The notes: generated from the sequence alone by a model not told the origin. A stretch of 37,961 nucleotides of DNA from Psychromonas antarctica (GCF_022267535.1 NZ_JAHNZV010000022.1:1-37961); one strand, 5' to 3'. Shown: positions 23,965 through 34,662, counted from the first letter of the stretch. Numbers and translations are program-made.

Positions 23965-26538
23965 CTACTGTGAAAAATTAATTTTCCCCTCTTTGACGGT
24001 GACCTCTATCTGTTTGCCTGTTGACAAGCTTCCTGAGAGGATCTCCTGCGCTAAGGAGTTCTCTAACAACTGCTGAATGGCTCGTTTTAAAGGTCTTGCA
24101 CCATACACCGGGTCGTAACCCGCAGTCACTAACAGCTCGATTGCTGACGGATCAAAATTCAAATGATAATCACGTGTTTTAAGGCGCTCTTTTAGCTCAT
24201 CTAACTGGATAATTGCAATAGATTTAATATGTTTTTTCCCTAAAGGATGGAAAACCACCGTCTCATCAATGCGATTTAAAAACTCAGGGCGAAAATGATT
24301 GCCCAGTTCATTAAGTAATGCCAATTTTATCTGCTCATAACCAACTTTATCAAAACGCTCATGAATCAGTTCCGATCCAATATTAGAGGTCATAATAATT
24401 ACGCAGTTTTTAAAATCGACCGTACGCCCTTGCCCATCGGTTAAGCGTCCATCGTCTAAAACTTGTAATAAGATATTAAAGACATCCGGATGTGCTTTCT
24501 CAATTTCATCTAGCAAAATAACCGAATAGGGTTTACGGCGCACAGCCTCAGTCAGATACCCCCCCTCTTCATAGCCCACATAACCCGGAGGTGCGCCGAC
24601 CAATCGTGCCACTGAGTGTTTCTCCATAAACTCAGACATGTCGATACGTACCATATTATTTTCACTGTCAAAAAGAAAATTGGCTAGTGCTTTACAGGAT
24701 TCCGTTTTACCCACTCCGGTAGGCCCAAGAAAAAGAAATGAGCCGATCGGACGGTTTGGATCACTTAGCCCCGCCCGACTGCGGCGAATAGCATTGGCAA
24801 TTGCATCAATTGCTTCATTCTGCCCAATAACACGCGAATGCAGTTGAGTTTCCATTTTTAAGAGTTTATCACGCTCCCCTTCAAGCATTTTTGCTACCGG
24901 AATACCGGTCCAATGGGCGAGAATTTCTGCAACTTCATTCTCTGTCACGCAATGCTTTAACAGTGTCATTTCTTGCATTTCCGCTTGGGTTGCAAGATCC
25001 AGTTGTTTTTCTAATTCGGGAATTTTACCGTATTGCAATTCGGACATGCGTGTTAAATCAACGGCGCGACTAGCAACTTCCAAATCTAAGCGCGCCTGTT
25101 CCAATGCTTTTTTAATATTTTGAGTACCAGAAAGCGCCGCCTTTTCTGTATTCCAGATTTCATCAAGCTCTTGAAACTCTCGGTTTCTATCGGCCAGCAC
25201 ATCATCAATATCCTGCAGACGTTTAATGCTCGCATCATCACTGTCATTTTGCAGTGCTTTCTGCTCTAATTTCAGTTGAATTATTTTCCGTTCGAGTTTA
25301 TCAAGCTCTTCCGGTTTAGAGTCCATCTGTAGGCGAATACTTGATGCAGCTTCATCAATCAGATCAATCGCTTTATCGGGCAACTGACGATCAGCAATAT
25401 AACGGTGTGAAAGCGTAGCTGCCGCGACAATGGCAGGGTCGGTAATTTCTACTTTATGGTGCAACTCATAACGCTCTTTTAAACCACGTAATATAGCAAT
25501 AGTGTCTTCTACGCTCGGTTCTTCCACCAGCACCTTTTGGAAACGGCGCTCAAGGGCTGCATCTTTTTCAATATATTGACGATATTCATCAAGTGTCGTT
25601 GCACCAACACAATGCAGTTCACCGCGTGCCAAAGCCGGTTTTAGCATATTGCCGGCATCCATCGATCCTTCGGTTTTCCCTGCGCCGACCATCGTATGCA
25701 GTTCATCAATAAAGAGGATCACACGTCCCTCTTCTTTGGCCAACTCTGCTAAGACAGATTTTAAACGCTCTTCATACTCGCCACGATATTTCGCCCCCGC
25801 AATTAAAGCACCCATATCCAGTGATAATACCCGTTTGTTTTTTAGCCCTTCCGGCACTTCACCATTTACTATTCGTTGTGCAAGTCCTTCAACAATTGCC
25901 GTTTTACCGACACCTGGCGCGCCAATAATGACTGGATTGTTTTTGGTGCGCCGTTGTAATACTTGCAGCATGCGGCGCACTTCATCGTCACGTCCGATAA
26001 CAGGATCTAGCTTACCCTGCTCTGCTCGCTCGGTTAAGTCGATGGTGTATTTAGCGAGTGCTTGCTCTTGCCCCTCACCATTTTGATCGTTAACTTTTTG
26101 GCCATTACGAATTTTATCAATCGATGCCGCTACTTTTTCTTTACTTATTCCTAATTGCTTTAAAATAACGCCTAGTGCACCTTTATCTTCACAGGCTGCA
26201 AGTAAAAAAAGCTCGGACGAGATAAACTTGTCTTTAGATTTTTGTGCGTATTTGTCACAAAGATTAAAAAGAGTACCTAGTTGAGCAGAAAGTTGGATAT
26301 CGCCGCCAATCCCAGATACTTTTGGTATTTTGTCTAATTCCGTCGATAGCTGCGAGCGCAGTAAATTAAGGTCAACTTCTAAATCCGCTAAAATGGGGCG
26401 AATCGAGCCACCATCTTGATTGAGCAATGCCAACATCAGATGTGTCGCTTCAATATACTGATGATCGCGACCCAAGGCGAGTGATTGGGCATCGGAAATG
26501 GCTAATTGAAATTTACTGGTTAATTTATCTAAACGCAT
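23965..26538 (-). CDS. clpB: ATP-dependent disaggregase ClpB
   Basis: A hexameric Hsp100 chaperone that works with DnaK to pull apart aggregates. The start at ATG 26538 is chosen because GGAGGAC lies just upstream, and the protein is then 857 residues with [23 protein letters not shown], matching E. coli in start and length. The frame also opens 10 codons earlier. The N domain (1-145) is followed by NBD1 with GAPGVGKT (about 206-213), a long coiled-coil middle domain (about 410-525), and NBD2 with GPTGVGKT and [14 protein letters not shown]. It lies behind a sigma-32 promoter. Confidence 0.98.
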   Translation of the reverse strand: MRLDKLTSKFQLAISDAQSLALGRDHQYIEATHLMLALLNQDGGSIRPILADLEVDLNLLRSQLSTELDKIPKVSGIGGDIQLSAQLGTLFNLCDKYAQKSKDKFISSELFLLAACEDKGALGVILKQLGISKEKVAASIDKIRNGQKVNDQNGEGQEQALAKYTIDLTERAEQGKLDPVIGRDDEVRRMLQVLQRRTKNNPVIIGAPGVGKTAIVEGLAQRIVNGEVPEGLKNKRVLSLDMGALIAGAKYRGEYEERLKSVLAELAKEEGRVILFIDELHTMVGAGKTEGSMDAGNMLKPALARGELHCVGATTLDEYRQYIEKDAALERRFQKVLVEEPSVEDTIAILRGLKERYELHHKVEITDPAIVAAATLSHRYIADRQLPDKAIDLIDEAASSIRLQMDSKPEELDKLERKIIQLKLEQKALQNDSDDASIKRLQDIDDVLADRNREFQELDEIWNTEKAALSGTQNIKKALEQARLDLEVASRAVDLTRMSELQYGKIPELEKQLDLATQAEMQEMTLLKHCVTENEVAEILAHWTGIPVAKMLEGERDKLLKMETQLHSRVIGQNEAIDAIANAIRRSRAGLSDPNRPIGSFLFLGPTGVGKTESCKALANFLFDSENNMVRIDMSEFMEKHSVARLVGAPPGYVGYEEGGYLTEAVRRKPYSVILLDEIEKAHPDVFNILLQVLDDGRLTDGQGRTVDFKNCVIIMTSNIGSELIHERFDKVGYEQIKLALLNELGNHFRPEFLNRIDETVVFHPLGKKHIKSIAIIQLDELKERLKTRDYHLNFDPSAIELLVTAGYDPVYGARPLKRAIQQLLENSLAQEILSGSLSTGKQIEVTVKEGKINFSQ

Positions 26539-26571
26539 GACTTGGTCCTCCAAGAATTCTCTATACAATGA

Positions 26572-26600
26572 AGATGGAGGTTTATTAACAATATATCAAG
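26572..26600 (-). promoter_or_regulatory. Sigma-32 heat-shock promoter of clpB
   Basis: On the minus strand CTTGATA (26594-26600) is followed after 14 bp by CTCCATCT (26572-26579), against the consensus CTTGAAA-N13-15-CCCCATNT. Only one base of each box deviates. It ends 33 bp before the clpB start codon. A TTGACA/TTTAAA pair further upstream (near 26656) could be a housekeeping promoter. Confidence 0.85.
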
Positions 26601-26665
26601 GTGAGAGGTTCAAAAATGGTGCCGGTAATACTTTTAAATGCTGTTTATTTACAAATGTCAATAAC

Positions 26666-27409
26666 TTAATCAATCCAAATTAAACTTGCCATGCGTCCCG
26701 TATTCCCATCACGCCGATAAGAGTAGAAAAGTTCTGATTCAGTAAAAGTACAATGGTCGCTGCGGGTTATCTGTGTAATATTAAAAGGCGCTAAACGCAA
26801 CATAGCTAATTGCTGCAGATCGGCTAACCAACGATCTTTATCTGCCGTAAAAGCGGATACAGCCAGTTTATCTTGCGCTATAAATTCAGCTCGAACCTCA
26901 TTCCCGACTTGAAAAGCGTGCCTACCAATGCAAGGGCCTAACCACACCAACAGCTCAGTTGAATTAATCTTTAGTGAGTCACAGATCGCAACAATGGACT
27001 GTTCAATAATACCATCTGATAGACCCCGCCAGCCGGCATGTATAGCACTCACAAAAGATCCTTTTTTATCAGTGATCAACACAGGTAGGCAGTCAGCGGT
27101 CATGACGATACAGGGCTTGTTTTTTAGTGGCGTCCAAATCGCATCTGCCATAACGGAATCAGAGCTATCCGCATCAAGCTTCAACAAGTTTGTGCTGTGT
27201 GTTTGCTTTAACCAAAATAAGGGCCCCGGTAAAGCAAGAGAATCGGCCAATAAAATGCGATTTTTTAGAACAATAACGGGATCATCTTGAACATGTAAAG
27301 CGAGGTTCAATCCTTGGTAAGGATCGCGACTAGACCCGCCTAATCGAGTGGTCGAAAAGGCGTGAATATGTGCAGGCGCTGACCAATTGGGCGTTATAAA
27401 CTTTAGCAT
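26666..27409 (-). CDS. pgeF: Laccase-domain protein YfiH / PgeF
   Basis: 247 residues of the DUF152 family. E. coli YfiH has been described as a peptidoglycan editing factor; related proteins act as copper oxidases or purine nucleosidases, so its biochemistry is debated. Metal ligands are visible in KQTHSTN, TADCLPV and IHAGWRGLSDG, and the end SYRRDGNTGRMASLIWI is diagnostic. The start MLKFITPNWSAP is preferred over an in-frame ATG 11 codons earlier because it aligns with family starts and follows rluD by 4 bp. Together with rluD upstream and clpB downstream this is the E. coli order. Confidence 0.93.
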   Translation of the reverse strand: MLKFITPNWSAPAHIHAFSTTRLGGSSRDPYQGLNLALHVQDDPVIVLKNRILLADSLALPGPLFWLKQTHSTNLLKLDADSSDSVMADAIWTPLKNKPCIVMTADCLPVLITDKKGSFVSAIHAGWRGLSDGIIEQSIVAICDSLKINSTELLVWLGPCIGRHAFQVGNEVRAEFIAQDKLAVSAFTADKDRWLADLQQLAMLRLAPFNITQITRSDHCTFTESELFYSYRRDGNTGRMASLIWID

Positions 27410-27413
27410 TTTT

Positions 27414-28382
27414 CTACTGTGCGAAGAAAACAGCATCAGCACGTAATACGCGAGCTAGCTCAGCCATATCTTCTGGCACAGGTGCGTGCCATTCCATCAT
27501 TTCACCCGTTATTGGGTGTTCTAAACGTAACATAGTGGCATGGAGAGCCTGGCGTTTAAAAGCCCGCAGAGTGCTAATCAAATCCTCAGATGCACCTTTA
27601 GGTGGGCGAGGACGACCACCGTAAACAGGATCGCCGGCTAACACATGGCCAATATGCGCCATATGTACTCGAATTTGGTGCGTACGGCCTGTTTCCAAAC
27701 GAAGACGAAGGCGTGTATGGGCACGATATTTTTCGGCCACACGATAATGGGTTACCGCGTGCTTCCCACCTATTGTGCTAACAGCCATTTTGACACGATT
27801 GGCTTTGTCACGACCAATGGCTGCCTCTACACGACCACCAGCAGTAAAACAGCCCATTGCAATAGCATCATATTCACGTGTGATTTCGCGTGCTTGTAAA
27901 CTTGCGACTAAGTGCGTTTGTGCAGGTACAGTTTTGGCTATCACCATTAAACCAGAGGTCTCTTTATCGAGACGATGAACAATGCCTGCTCGTGGTACTT
28001 CTGCAATATCAGGAAAATAATGCAATAGCGCATTTAAAATCGTACCATCAGAATTCCCTGCACCGGGATGCACGACTAAACCTGCTGGTTTATTGATAAC
28101 TAAAATATCATCATCTTCATAGACGATATTTAATTTGATATCTTGCGCTTTAAATACCACTTCATCTTCTAATATGGCGTCGACATCAACTATTTGCCCT
28201 GTATAAACTTTTTCGCGCGGGCGAGGAATGACTTCGCCGTCAATTTTGACCATATCGGCCAGAATCCACTCTTTAATACGGGTGCGAGAGTAGTCAGGAA
28301 ATAGCGACGCTACGGCCTGATCTAGGCGGAATCCTAACTGCTCGTCAGTAACTTCTGCACTGAGTTTTAACTGTTGACTCAT
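27414..28382 (-). CDS. rluD: 23S rRNA pseudouridine synthase RluD
   Basis: Makes pseudouridines 1911, 1915 and 1917 in helix 69 of 23S rRNA, needed for normal ribosome function. An S4-like domain (about 18-75, RLDQAVASLFPDYSRTRIKEWI) precedes the catalytic domain, with the essential Asp at 139 in IVHRLDKETSGLMVIAKT, the same number as in E. coli. 322 residues, near E. coli's 326. The gene is divergent from bamD, as in enterics. Confidence 0.97.
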   Translation of the reverse strand: MSQQLKLSAEVTDEQLGFRLDQAVASLFPDYSRTRIKEWILADMVKIDGEVIPRPREKVYTGQIVDVDAILEDEVVFKAQDIKLNIVYEDDDILVINKPAGLVVHPGAGNSDGTILNALLHYFPDIAEVPRAGIVHRLDKETSGLMVIAKTVPAQTHLVASLQAREITREYDAIAMGCFTAGGRVEAAIGRDKANRVKMAVSTIGGKHAVTHYRVAEKYRAHTRLRLRLETGRTHQIRVHMAHIGHVLAGDPVYGGRPRPPKGASEDLISTLRAFKRQALHATMLRLEHPITGEMMEWHAPVPEDMAELARVLRADAVFFAQ

Positions 28383-28556
28383 ATATTTGTTCTCTTTTCT
28401 CTATTTTTAACTGCGTTTTATTATCTGTAATTGGATAAATAAGCTTAATTTGATTGTTTGCACTGCGATCTTGTCACATTTTATCTTTTTTAACTTTTCT
28501 TTTTTTAGTCTATAGAAGATACTGTGCTATTTATCTGCATTGGCATTATAACACTT

Positions 28557-29345
28557 ATGAAAAAGATCCTCAGACTATTAACGACCTCTGTTTTTATTGT
28601 TTTATTAGCGACTGGCTGCTCCTCTAAAAAAAGTGAAAAGCCAAAAGTCGAAGATAAACCACCAGTGGTACTTTATGCGGATGCAAAAATTGCATTAGCG
28701 TCAGCAAATTTTGAAAAAGCAACAGAAATATTAGAGGCATTGGATAGCCGCTACCCGTTTGGCCCGCATTCAGATCAAGTGCAATTAGATCTTATCTATG
28801 CTTATTACAAACAGGATGAAACCGCTTTAGCCTTGGCAAGTATTAACCGATTTATGCGTTTAAACCCAACCCATGAAGATCTTGATTACCTTTATTACAT
28901 GCGCGGTTTAACTTATATGGCAACGGATCAGCAATTTTTCCAAAACTTATTTGGTATTGATCGTTTTAATCGTGATCCCAGTAATTCTCAACAAGCGTTT
29001 AAGGACTTTGCATTCCTTGTTAAACGCTACCCGAGCAGTCAGTATGCAGCGGATGCATTACAACGAATCGTTTTTATTAAAGATAGATTAGCACGCTATG
29101 AACTGGCTATTGGTCAATGGTATATTAAACGCGAAGCTTATATCGCTGCAATTAACCGTGGAAAAATAGTATTAAATAACTACCCAGATACCTCTGCCGT
29201 TGAAGGCGCATTAGAAATAATGGTTGAGGGTTATGAAGCGCTCGGTGTAATTCAGCCGAAAGAGAATGCAATCGCGGTATTGAAGTTAAACTTTCCCCAA
29301 AACCATCTCCTAGCGCGCTATGAGAATGACAATAAAGACCAGTAA
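28557..29345 (+). CDS. bamD: Outer membrane assembly lipoprotein BamD
   Basis: An essential lipoprotein of the BAM complex that inserts beta-barrels. The ATG at 28557 is chosen (the frame opens at 28524) because it gives a clean signal peptide, MKKILRLLTTSVFIVLLATGC, with the lipobox LATGC and lipid-bearing C21. The mature part is TPR-like: SRYPFGPHSDQVQLDLIYAYYK and YPSSQYAADALQRIVFIKDRLA. 262 residues compared with 245 in E. coli. A bidirectional terminator follows. Confidence 0.96.
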   Translation: MKKILRLLTTSVFIVLLATGCSSKKSEKPKVEDKPPVVLYADAKIALASANFEKATEILEALDSRYPFGPHSDQVQLDLIYAYYKQDETALALASINRFMRLNPTHEDLDYLYYMRGLTYMATDQQFFQNLFGIDRFNRDPSNSQQAFKDFAFLVKRYPSSQYAADALQRIVFIKDRLARYELAIGQWYIKREAYIAAINRGKIVLNNYPDTSAVEGALEIMVEGYEALGVIQPKENAIAVLKLNFPQNHLLARYENDNKDQ

Positions 29346-29364
29346 TAAGCAGACAAAATAATTT

Positions 29365-29395
29365 ACAAAAAGAAGAGCATTGCTCTCCTTTTTGT
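29365..29395. terminator. Bidirectional terminator between bamD and glnB
   Basis: ACAAAAAG-A-AGAGC-ATT-GCTCT-C-CTTTTTGT forms a long stem with one bulge pair, with A and T tracts on either side. It lies between convergent genes and so serves both. Confidence 0.85.
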
Positions 29396-29405
29396 GAATT
29401 GTAGT

Positions 29406-29765
<360 letters not shown>

Positions 29766-29874
29766 TTAAGCGAATAAGAATTGCTAACTGTAATACAATT
29801 AAAGTAAATATACAGGCAGTAAATACAAAATAATATTACACTGCTATCTTCTCCTCTACCACTAGGAAGTAAAT

Positions 29875-30366
29875 ATGGCTGCTGTGCGAGGTTTCACACT
29901 TTTAGAACTTATTATCGTATTAATAATTAGTATGTTATTAATAACTATTGGTATTCCTGGATTCCAAACATTAATACAAAATAATCGTTTAAGCGCTGCC
30001 GCTATTACCATTCAAAACAAGCTCCTGTTCGCGCGCAGTCAATCTGTCAGCCTGATTAATTATATCACTGCCTGTCCGTTAGAGAACAATAGCTGTTCTA
30101 ATAACTGGATAAAAGGAATAGATGTATTTATTGATAGTAATCAAAGTAAAACTTACGATAGCGGAGAAGTATTACTTCTGTCTGGAGATAGTTTTAATAC
30201 TATTGACACGCTGGTTTTCCCCACATCCAGCGTCACTTTCACACCGGATGGGCAAATAACAGGAAGCTCTGCACTGTTTAGGTACTGCAGTCATGATGGT
30301 GCAATCGGCGTACAGGTTGCCTATAGCGGGCGAGCTAAAATTGTTGATGTCAATAATTGCGATTAA
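29875..30366 (+). CDS. fimT: FimT/GspH-type minor pseudopilin
   Basis: 163 residues with a type III prepilin leader MAAVRG, cut before FTLLELIIVLIISMLLITIGIPGF, giving Glu5 of the mature protein. A GspH/FimT-like globular domain follows with Cys pairs (CPLENNSC, YC, NC). AGGAAG precedes the ATG. It faces the pil cluster from the opposite strand, 20 bp from the end of the tapY2-like gene, whereas fimT or fimU usually leads the pilV-W-X-Y1-E operon. Probably a minor pilin priming type IV pilus assembly or aiding DNA uptake. Confidence 0.87.
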   Translation: MAAVRGFTLLELIIVLIISMLLITIGIPGFQTLIQNNRLSAAAITIQNKLLFARSQSVSLINYITACPLENNSCSNNWIKGIDVFIDSNQSKTYDSGEVLLLSGDSFNTIDTLVFPTSSVTFTPDGQITGSSALFRYCSHDGAIGVQVAYSGRAKIVDVNNCD

Positions 30367-30386
30367 TAAAAAACAAGATAATTCCC

Positions 30387-30695
30387 CTAAAACGGCGTGA
30401 TCCGCTCTAACTCTCTTGCGTCTTTATTTTTAAATATTTTATCTGCTTTAACGCATTCGTAAATGCGCTCTATTGCCGATCCGCTAACACCGTCGGCAGA
30501 ATAAACAATTTGCCCAATGAGCCCTTTTTCAAACTCACTCTGCGTTTTGTCCGTTGTAACAAACAGATGCACAACGTCACTCTTATTATTGAGTGTCAGA
30601 TGGCATTTATAATGTATCCGCTCTGCGCTTTGCGCAAAAATGAGTGGACTGGATAAAAAAAGTGCACTCGCCACCAGTAATATTTTACGTTTCAT
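30387..30695 (-). CDS. Small exported protein, TapY2-like
   Basis: 102 residues with a signal peptide (MKRKILLVASALFLSSPLIFAQS, cleavage near residue 21-24). Two cysteines in IHYKCHLTLNN and RIYECVKADKIFKN could form a disulfide. Position at the end of a pilY1-pilE operon, length and the C-terminal ECVKAD...LERITPF pattern suggest the TapY2 family of type IV pilus-associated proteins found in Shewanella and relatives. I recognise this only from general pattern. AAGGAT precedes the ATG, 24 bp after pilE. Confidence 0.6.
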   Translation of the reverse strand: MKRKILLVASALFLSSPLIFAQSAERIHYKCHLTLNNKSDVVHLFVTTDKTQSEFEKGLIGQIVYSADGVSGSAIERIYECVKADKIFKNKDARELERITPF

Positions 30696-30719
30696 CTATT
30701 TATCCTTATATAGCAATTG

Positions 30720-31139
30720 TCACTTCCAACAATTTTCATTTTTATCACCAGCAGAAGTAAATGCATCCTTAGCGAGTTCCTGAGTAATACTCAGTTTCGC
30801 ACAGTCGTTATCTGCAGCCTGAGTACTGATAGCGGTTGCTGTTAAAGTAAAATCACCCGTAGCCGCTGCAGAGCTTGTCGTTACTGAGTAATAACCATTA
30901 CTCGTAATAAAAGGGTTCGCAGACAGGCCTAATTCACTATTTAAATTAGTTGCATACTGGTGGTGATCCAAATAATACATCTCTTGGCGATTAGCGAGAT
31001 CCATTAATGTAGATTGCGCCTCGCTGCGTTTCGATTTCAAAACGTGTTGCATATAACTAGGATAAGCAACACCCGCTAGTATGCCTACAATAGCAATGGT
31101 TATTAATAACTCAATTAAAGTAAAACCACTCTTCTTCAT
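30720..31139 (-). CDS. pilE: Type IV minor pilin PilE
   Basis: 139 residues. The leader MKKSG is cleaved before [37 protein letters not shown], the normal N-terminal methylated helix with Glu5. DCAKLSI and ENCWK at the C-terminal end form the disulfide loop of PilE-like minor pilins. It follows pilY1, as in the P. aeruginosa pilV-W-X-Y1-Y2-E cluster. AGGAAGAG precedes the ATG. Confidence 0.92.
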   Translation of the reverse strand: MKKSGFTLIELLITIAIVGILAGVAYPSYMQHVLKSKRSEAQSTLMDLANRQEMYYLDHHQYATNLNSELGLSANPFITSNGYYSVTTSSAAATGDFTLTATAISTQAADNDCAKLSITQELAKDAFTSAGDKNENCWK

Positions 31140-31187
31140 TCACTCTTCCTTTAAAAACCTGATTCGATGACGAGTATTTATCTGCCC

Positions 31188-34100
31188 TTATTTTTCTTCG
31201 AAATAACTATATATTCGACGTGGCATCATATCGGTTTGAGTATCAACAGTCCCGGTGTGGATGACCTGCTCCTCTCCTGTTTCAGCATTAATAACCGTTA
31301 TTTTATCTCCCTGACCCACACCCAGTAAACGGATCACACTATTGCCATCATCATCGACACCGGCATGAATAACTAATGAGTCTGGCACCCGCGAGCCGAT
31401 ATCTTTTTTAGGCTCAGGCTCCCCTTTATCATTAGTAAATCGACTTTGCCCTGTATGCAAACCAACCGCATACAACCACCCTGTACCTAAATCACCGACA
31501 CCACAGCCAATATTAACCGTCGAGTTAGGAACAAAGGAGGTGAAGTAGACCGTGCCCTCAAGCACCGCACCTTGCCCTAATGCTTTTTCACCTGACAATG
31601 TAAAACGATATTGCCAGCCAGATAAATTACTCATATCCGCAAAGACATTTAACACTTCTTCGCCCGTATATGAGGTTACGGGGTCACTGGTAATATCGTA
31701 GAGGTTATTGACAGTGATGGCGGCAGGTTTTTCAGGAAAACCCACTCCGCCAAACAGTGTCGGTGCGATTGTATAATCGTGTAGTAAATAGAATGCATCA
31801 TCAACAGCAACACTCGAAGCCGGATGAGCACGATCCCCCGATCCAAATAAAATGCCGTCATAAGGTACTTTGTTATAAGCGAACTGCCCGCTTTCACTTT
31901 TCACCACATTATTTTCAAAGGTACGCACAATAACAGGCGCGTTAAAGAAACGCCGGTCGGTGCTCGCCGTATCCCCTCCTAGACTTGCAAACTTAATAAT
32001 CGACCATTTACTCGTGTCTCCACCAGATAAATCCATTCGCCACACATTGCCCCCGGTATCACCCGCATATATGCGGTCAATGAATCCATCATCATCGCTG
32101 TCTAATATCCCTACTTGGGCTGGGATGCTATCGCGAATACAGTGCTTATCATCAACAGTACAACTTGCACCATCAACCGACCAGATTTTATCACCCGTTA
32201 GCGCATTGACAATATAGATAGCTCGTCCGCTTACATCATTACATGTTTCATCGATAGAAGGGGTACAGTTGTCTTTATTGGTATCATAACCGCCACCAAA
32301 AACTAATCCAGGCTTAACCGTTGCGACACTACCCTCCTTGTAGGAGAAAGTTCCAATGCTAGGCATTGACCACGTCTGCGCTAACTCGGTAAACCCAGCC
32401 GTAGCAGCATCTATTTTCCAAGCAAGCTTAGGCGCATCAGCATTGGTTATATCTAAAGCATAATAACTGCCACCACCACGGCGCATTCCAACAATGGCGA
32501 TTATTTTCTGCACCGATCCAGACTGGTAGACCTTAATAGCAATAGGAGAGAGATCCAGACCGTATTGATGGGCACTTGAATCAGGAGCATCCCTTAAAGA
32601 AAGGCCATAAGGTAACAACTGCGCAGGAATAAATGCCCAATTCTCACTAACAGTATCCCCGTTATCGGTAAACATATGCAAGAATCCCGCATTCGTACCC
32701 ACCAATAAACGTACCACTTGTTGGTCATTCTCTGTATAAGTAATGGCTAACGGTTTTGAATGCAAAGGATCTGCAAAAATATCACTACGATAATCAGTGA
32801 CTTGACCATTAACATTTTGATCATCAACATCTAACCCTTTTAACCAATTCAAATAATCACTCAAATCGCTTTGATCGACATCTAACTCCAGAGAAAGCTG
32901 TGCATCAGTCGTTAAGCCATAGTAGGTTTTAAGATTTGCAGCAGTTGGCTCCAGCAACGCGCTTGCACTTATATTTGATAATATTTTACGCGTAGTGGTA
33001 TCGCCCAACATTGATGCGATCCCCCCCTCGGCAACCGCATTACCATCTTGATCGCCCCCCCAATACGTTGAAGCATTGTCTTTAATATTGCCATCAGCAT
33101 TTATTGCAGGCACGCCCAAACGGTCAACTAATATACCTGCTGCATTCATGGTCAGTTTTTTAATATTACCTTGCCAAACTGATTTATTGCTGGGCATAAA
33201 CATAGAGTAATATACCGAATCTAGGCTCCGTGTCCTATCGAAGTTATTATTAGCTATTGCCGGAGAAGATAAGCTAGAAGAACTATTTAAAATATCTAAA
33301 ATAGTCGCTTGGAAGGCTTTTTGCAATGCAGCGGAACTAGTAGCGGGGTAGTATTCACCGCCTCCACGAACAGCCGTTTCAGTCAATAATTTACCCGCAT
33401 CATCAACCGCACTTTGACCAAAACCGATGGTATAGGTAGTTATATGCTGTTCACCATTGCTTGAGTCACCATCAATATCAAAGTTATTCATCCACTCTGT
33501 TAATGTCGGCATATAGCTATCTTCAATCGATCCTTTACCCGTCAGTGTAGCAACTAATGAATTTGCATCACCATCACTGGTTGGTTGTCCATCTGTCATT
33601 AAAATAACGTAAGCACGTTCCTGACAAGGTTTAAAAGGAGAAAGGTACACACCATCGGTTTCAGCGCTGCTATCACGTACTGGCATTGCAGTGGAATCAT
33701 CATCGCCATAATAAACCCCTTTTCCCGCATAATAACGGTATGCTTCATACATACTTTCACAAAGCGGTGTATTACCACTGGCAATAAGGCTATTTACTTT
33801 ATCAATAAGTCCTTGAGTTTCCCCTAGCGCTTCAGATTGATCTCGAGTCATCACTTTATCGACAATACGTCCACCGTTACGCGCTGGAGTACCATAATTA
33901 TAGTTGAACACCGCCAAACCAAAATCGACTGAAGGAGTGCTTTTTATTAAGTTTTCAATCGCCTCTTTGGCGATAACTAAACGACTCTTATTGGTCACTC
34001 CAACCGTATTGTACCAATAGATATAATTACCTGAATACAGCGTCACCGCATCGCTACCCGAAAAAATGTTATTAACGGTAGTAATATAAGGGCCTGAACG

Positions 34101-34607
34101 GCCATCTTTTGGAAAACCAAGGTCATTTGTAGTGGCAGGGTTACGCGAGTCAGCATTGAGGACATCATCTTTACATTCAAATAACTCGCCGCTATTGCGA
34201 TATAACGTTTTCCAGCGAGAACGGGAGCTTTTTTTATTTGGTACCCAGCGGCGCACATTACCATTGTATAATCCGGCCGAAATAAGCAAACCGACTGAAG
34301 CTTGGCAGTTATTCTTACTGGTTAAAAAATATTGATTACTATCAGTACTGGGCGTTTCACCGCCGACCCTAGTCCAGTAAATTTTATTGGCATTACTACC
34401 AGCACCATAATCATGGTTTGGATCGTATGGCTCTTGTACTACCTGCTCTGAACTTGTCATACTACCTGAAGTATCAAAAACGATAAGCACTTGCGGGCGA
34501 ATCCCATTTTGCGCGCTAACATCCGCCACAAAAAGTTCGGTATCATCTGCTAAGGCAGTGGTACAAAAGACACTACATAGCACTATTAAAAATCGCTTTA
34601 TTAGCAT
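31188..34607 (-). CDS. pilY1: Type IV pilus tip adhesin / assembly factor PilY1
   Basis: 1139 residues, exported (signal peptide ending ALA20, then DDTELF). The N-terminal von Willebrand A domain (about 35-460) has a MIDAS-type DTSGS at 45-49. The C-terminal half is the PilY1 beta-propeller (about 600-1130) with the calcium loop DSDDDGFID near residue 833-845, followed by AGDTGGNVWRMDL. PilY1 caps the pilus, controls retraction by calcium binding and mediates surface sensing. I took the ATG at 34607 because GGAG lies upstream and the signal peptide starts there; an in-frame codon lies 11 codons earlier. Confidence 0.94.
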   Translation of the reverse strand: MLIKRFLIVLCSVFCTTALADDTELFVADVSAQNGIRPQVLIVFDTSGSMTSSEQVVQEPYDPNHDYGAGSNANKIYWTRVGGETPSTDSNQYFLTSKNNCQASVGLLISAGLYNGNVRRWVPNKKSSRSRWKTLYRNSGELFECKDDVLNADSRNPATTNDLGFPKDGRSGPYITTVNNIFSGSDAVTLYSGNYIYWYNTVGVTNKSRLVIAKEAIENLIKSTPSVDFGLAVFNYNYGTPARNGGRIVDKVMTRDQSEALGETQGLIDKVNSLIASGNTPLCESMYEAYRYYAGKGVYYGDDDSTAMPVRDSSAETDGVYLSPFKPCQERAYVILMTDGQPTSDGDANSLVATLTGKGSIEDSYMPTLTEWMNNFDIDGDSSNGEQHITTYTIGFGQSAVDDAGKLLTETAVRGGGEYYPATSSAALQKAFQATILDILNSSSSLSSPAIANNNFDRTRSLDSVYYSMFMPSNKSVWQGNIKKLTMNAAGILVDRLGVPAINADGNIKDNASTYWGGDQDGNAVAEGGIASMLGDTTTRKILSNISASALLEPTAANLKTYYGLTTDAQLSLELDVDQSDLSDYLNWLKGLDVDDQNVNGQVTDYRSDIFADPLHSKPLAITYTENDQQVVRLLVGTNAGFLHMFTDNGDTVSENWAFIPAQLLPYGLSLRDAPDSSAHQYGLDLSPIAIKVYQSGSVQKIIAIVGMRRGGGSYYALDITNADAPKLAWKIDAATAGFTELAQTWSMPSIGTFSYKEGSVATVKPGLVFGGGYDTNKDNCTPSIDETCNDVSGRAIYIVNALTGDKIWSVDGASCTVDDKHCIRDSIPAQVGILDSDDDGFIDRIYAGDTGGNVWRMDLSGGDTSKWSIIKFASLGGDTASTDRRFFNAPVIVRTFENNVVKSESGQFAYNKVPYDGILFGSGDRAHPASSVAVDDAFYLLHDYTIAPTLFGGVGFPEKPAAITVNNLYDITSDPVTSYTGEEVLNVFADMSNLSGWQYRFTLSGEKALGQGAVLEGTVYFTSFVPNSTVNIGCGVGDLGTGWLYAVGLHTGQSRFTNDKGEPEPKKDIGSRVPDSLVIHAGVDDDGNSVIRLLGVGQGDKITVINAETGEEQVIHTGTVDTQTDMMPRRIYSYFEEK

Positions 34608-34662
34608 AATATTGACTCCATTTTTCCTGTTCGACAACAATATCTAGATCATCTGTTTATTG

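Noticed and set aside
28480-28520. Possible sigma-E promoter upstream of bamD (AACTT...GTCTA)
   Set aside because: The boxes are only about 11 bp apart, whereas sigma-E promoters need about 16.
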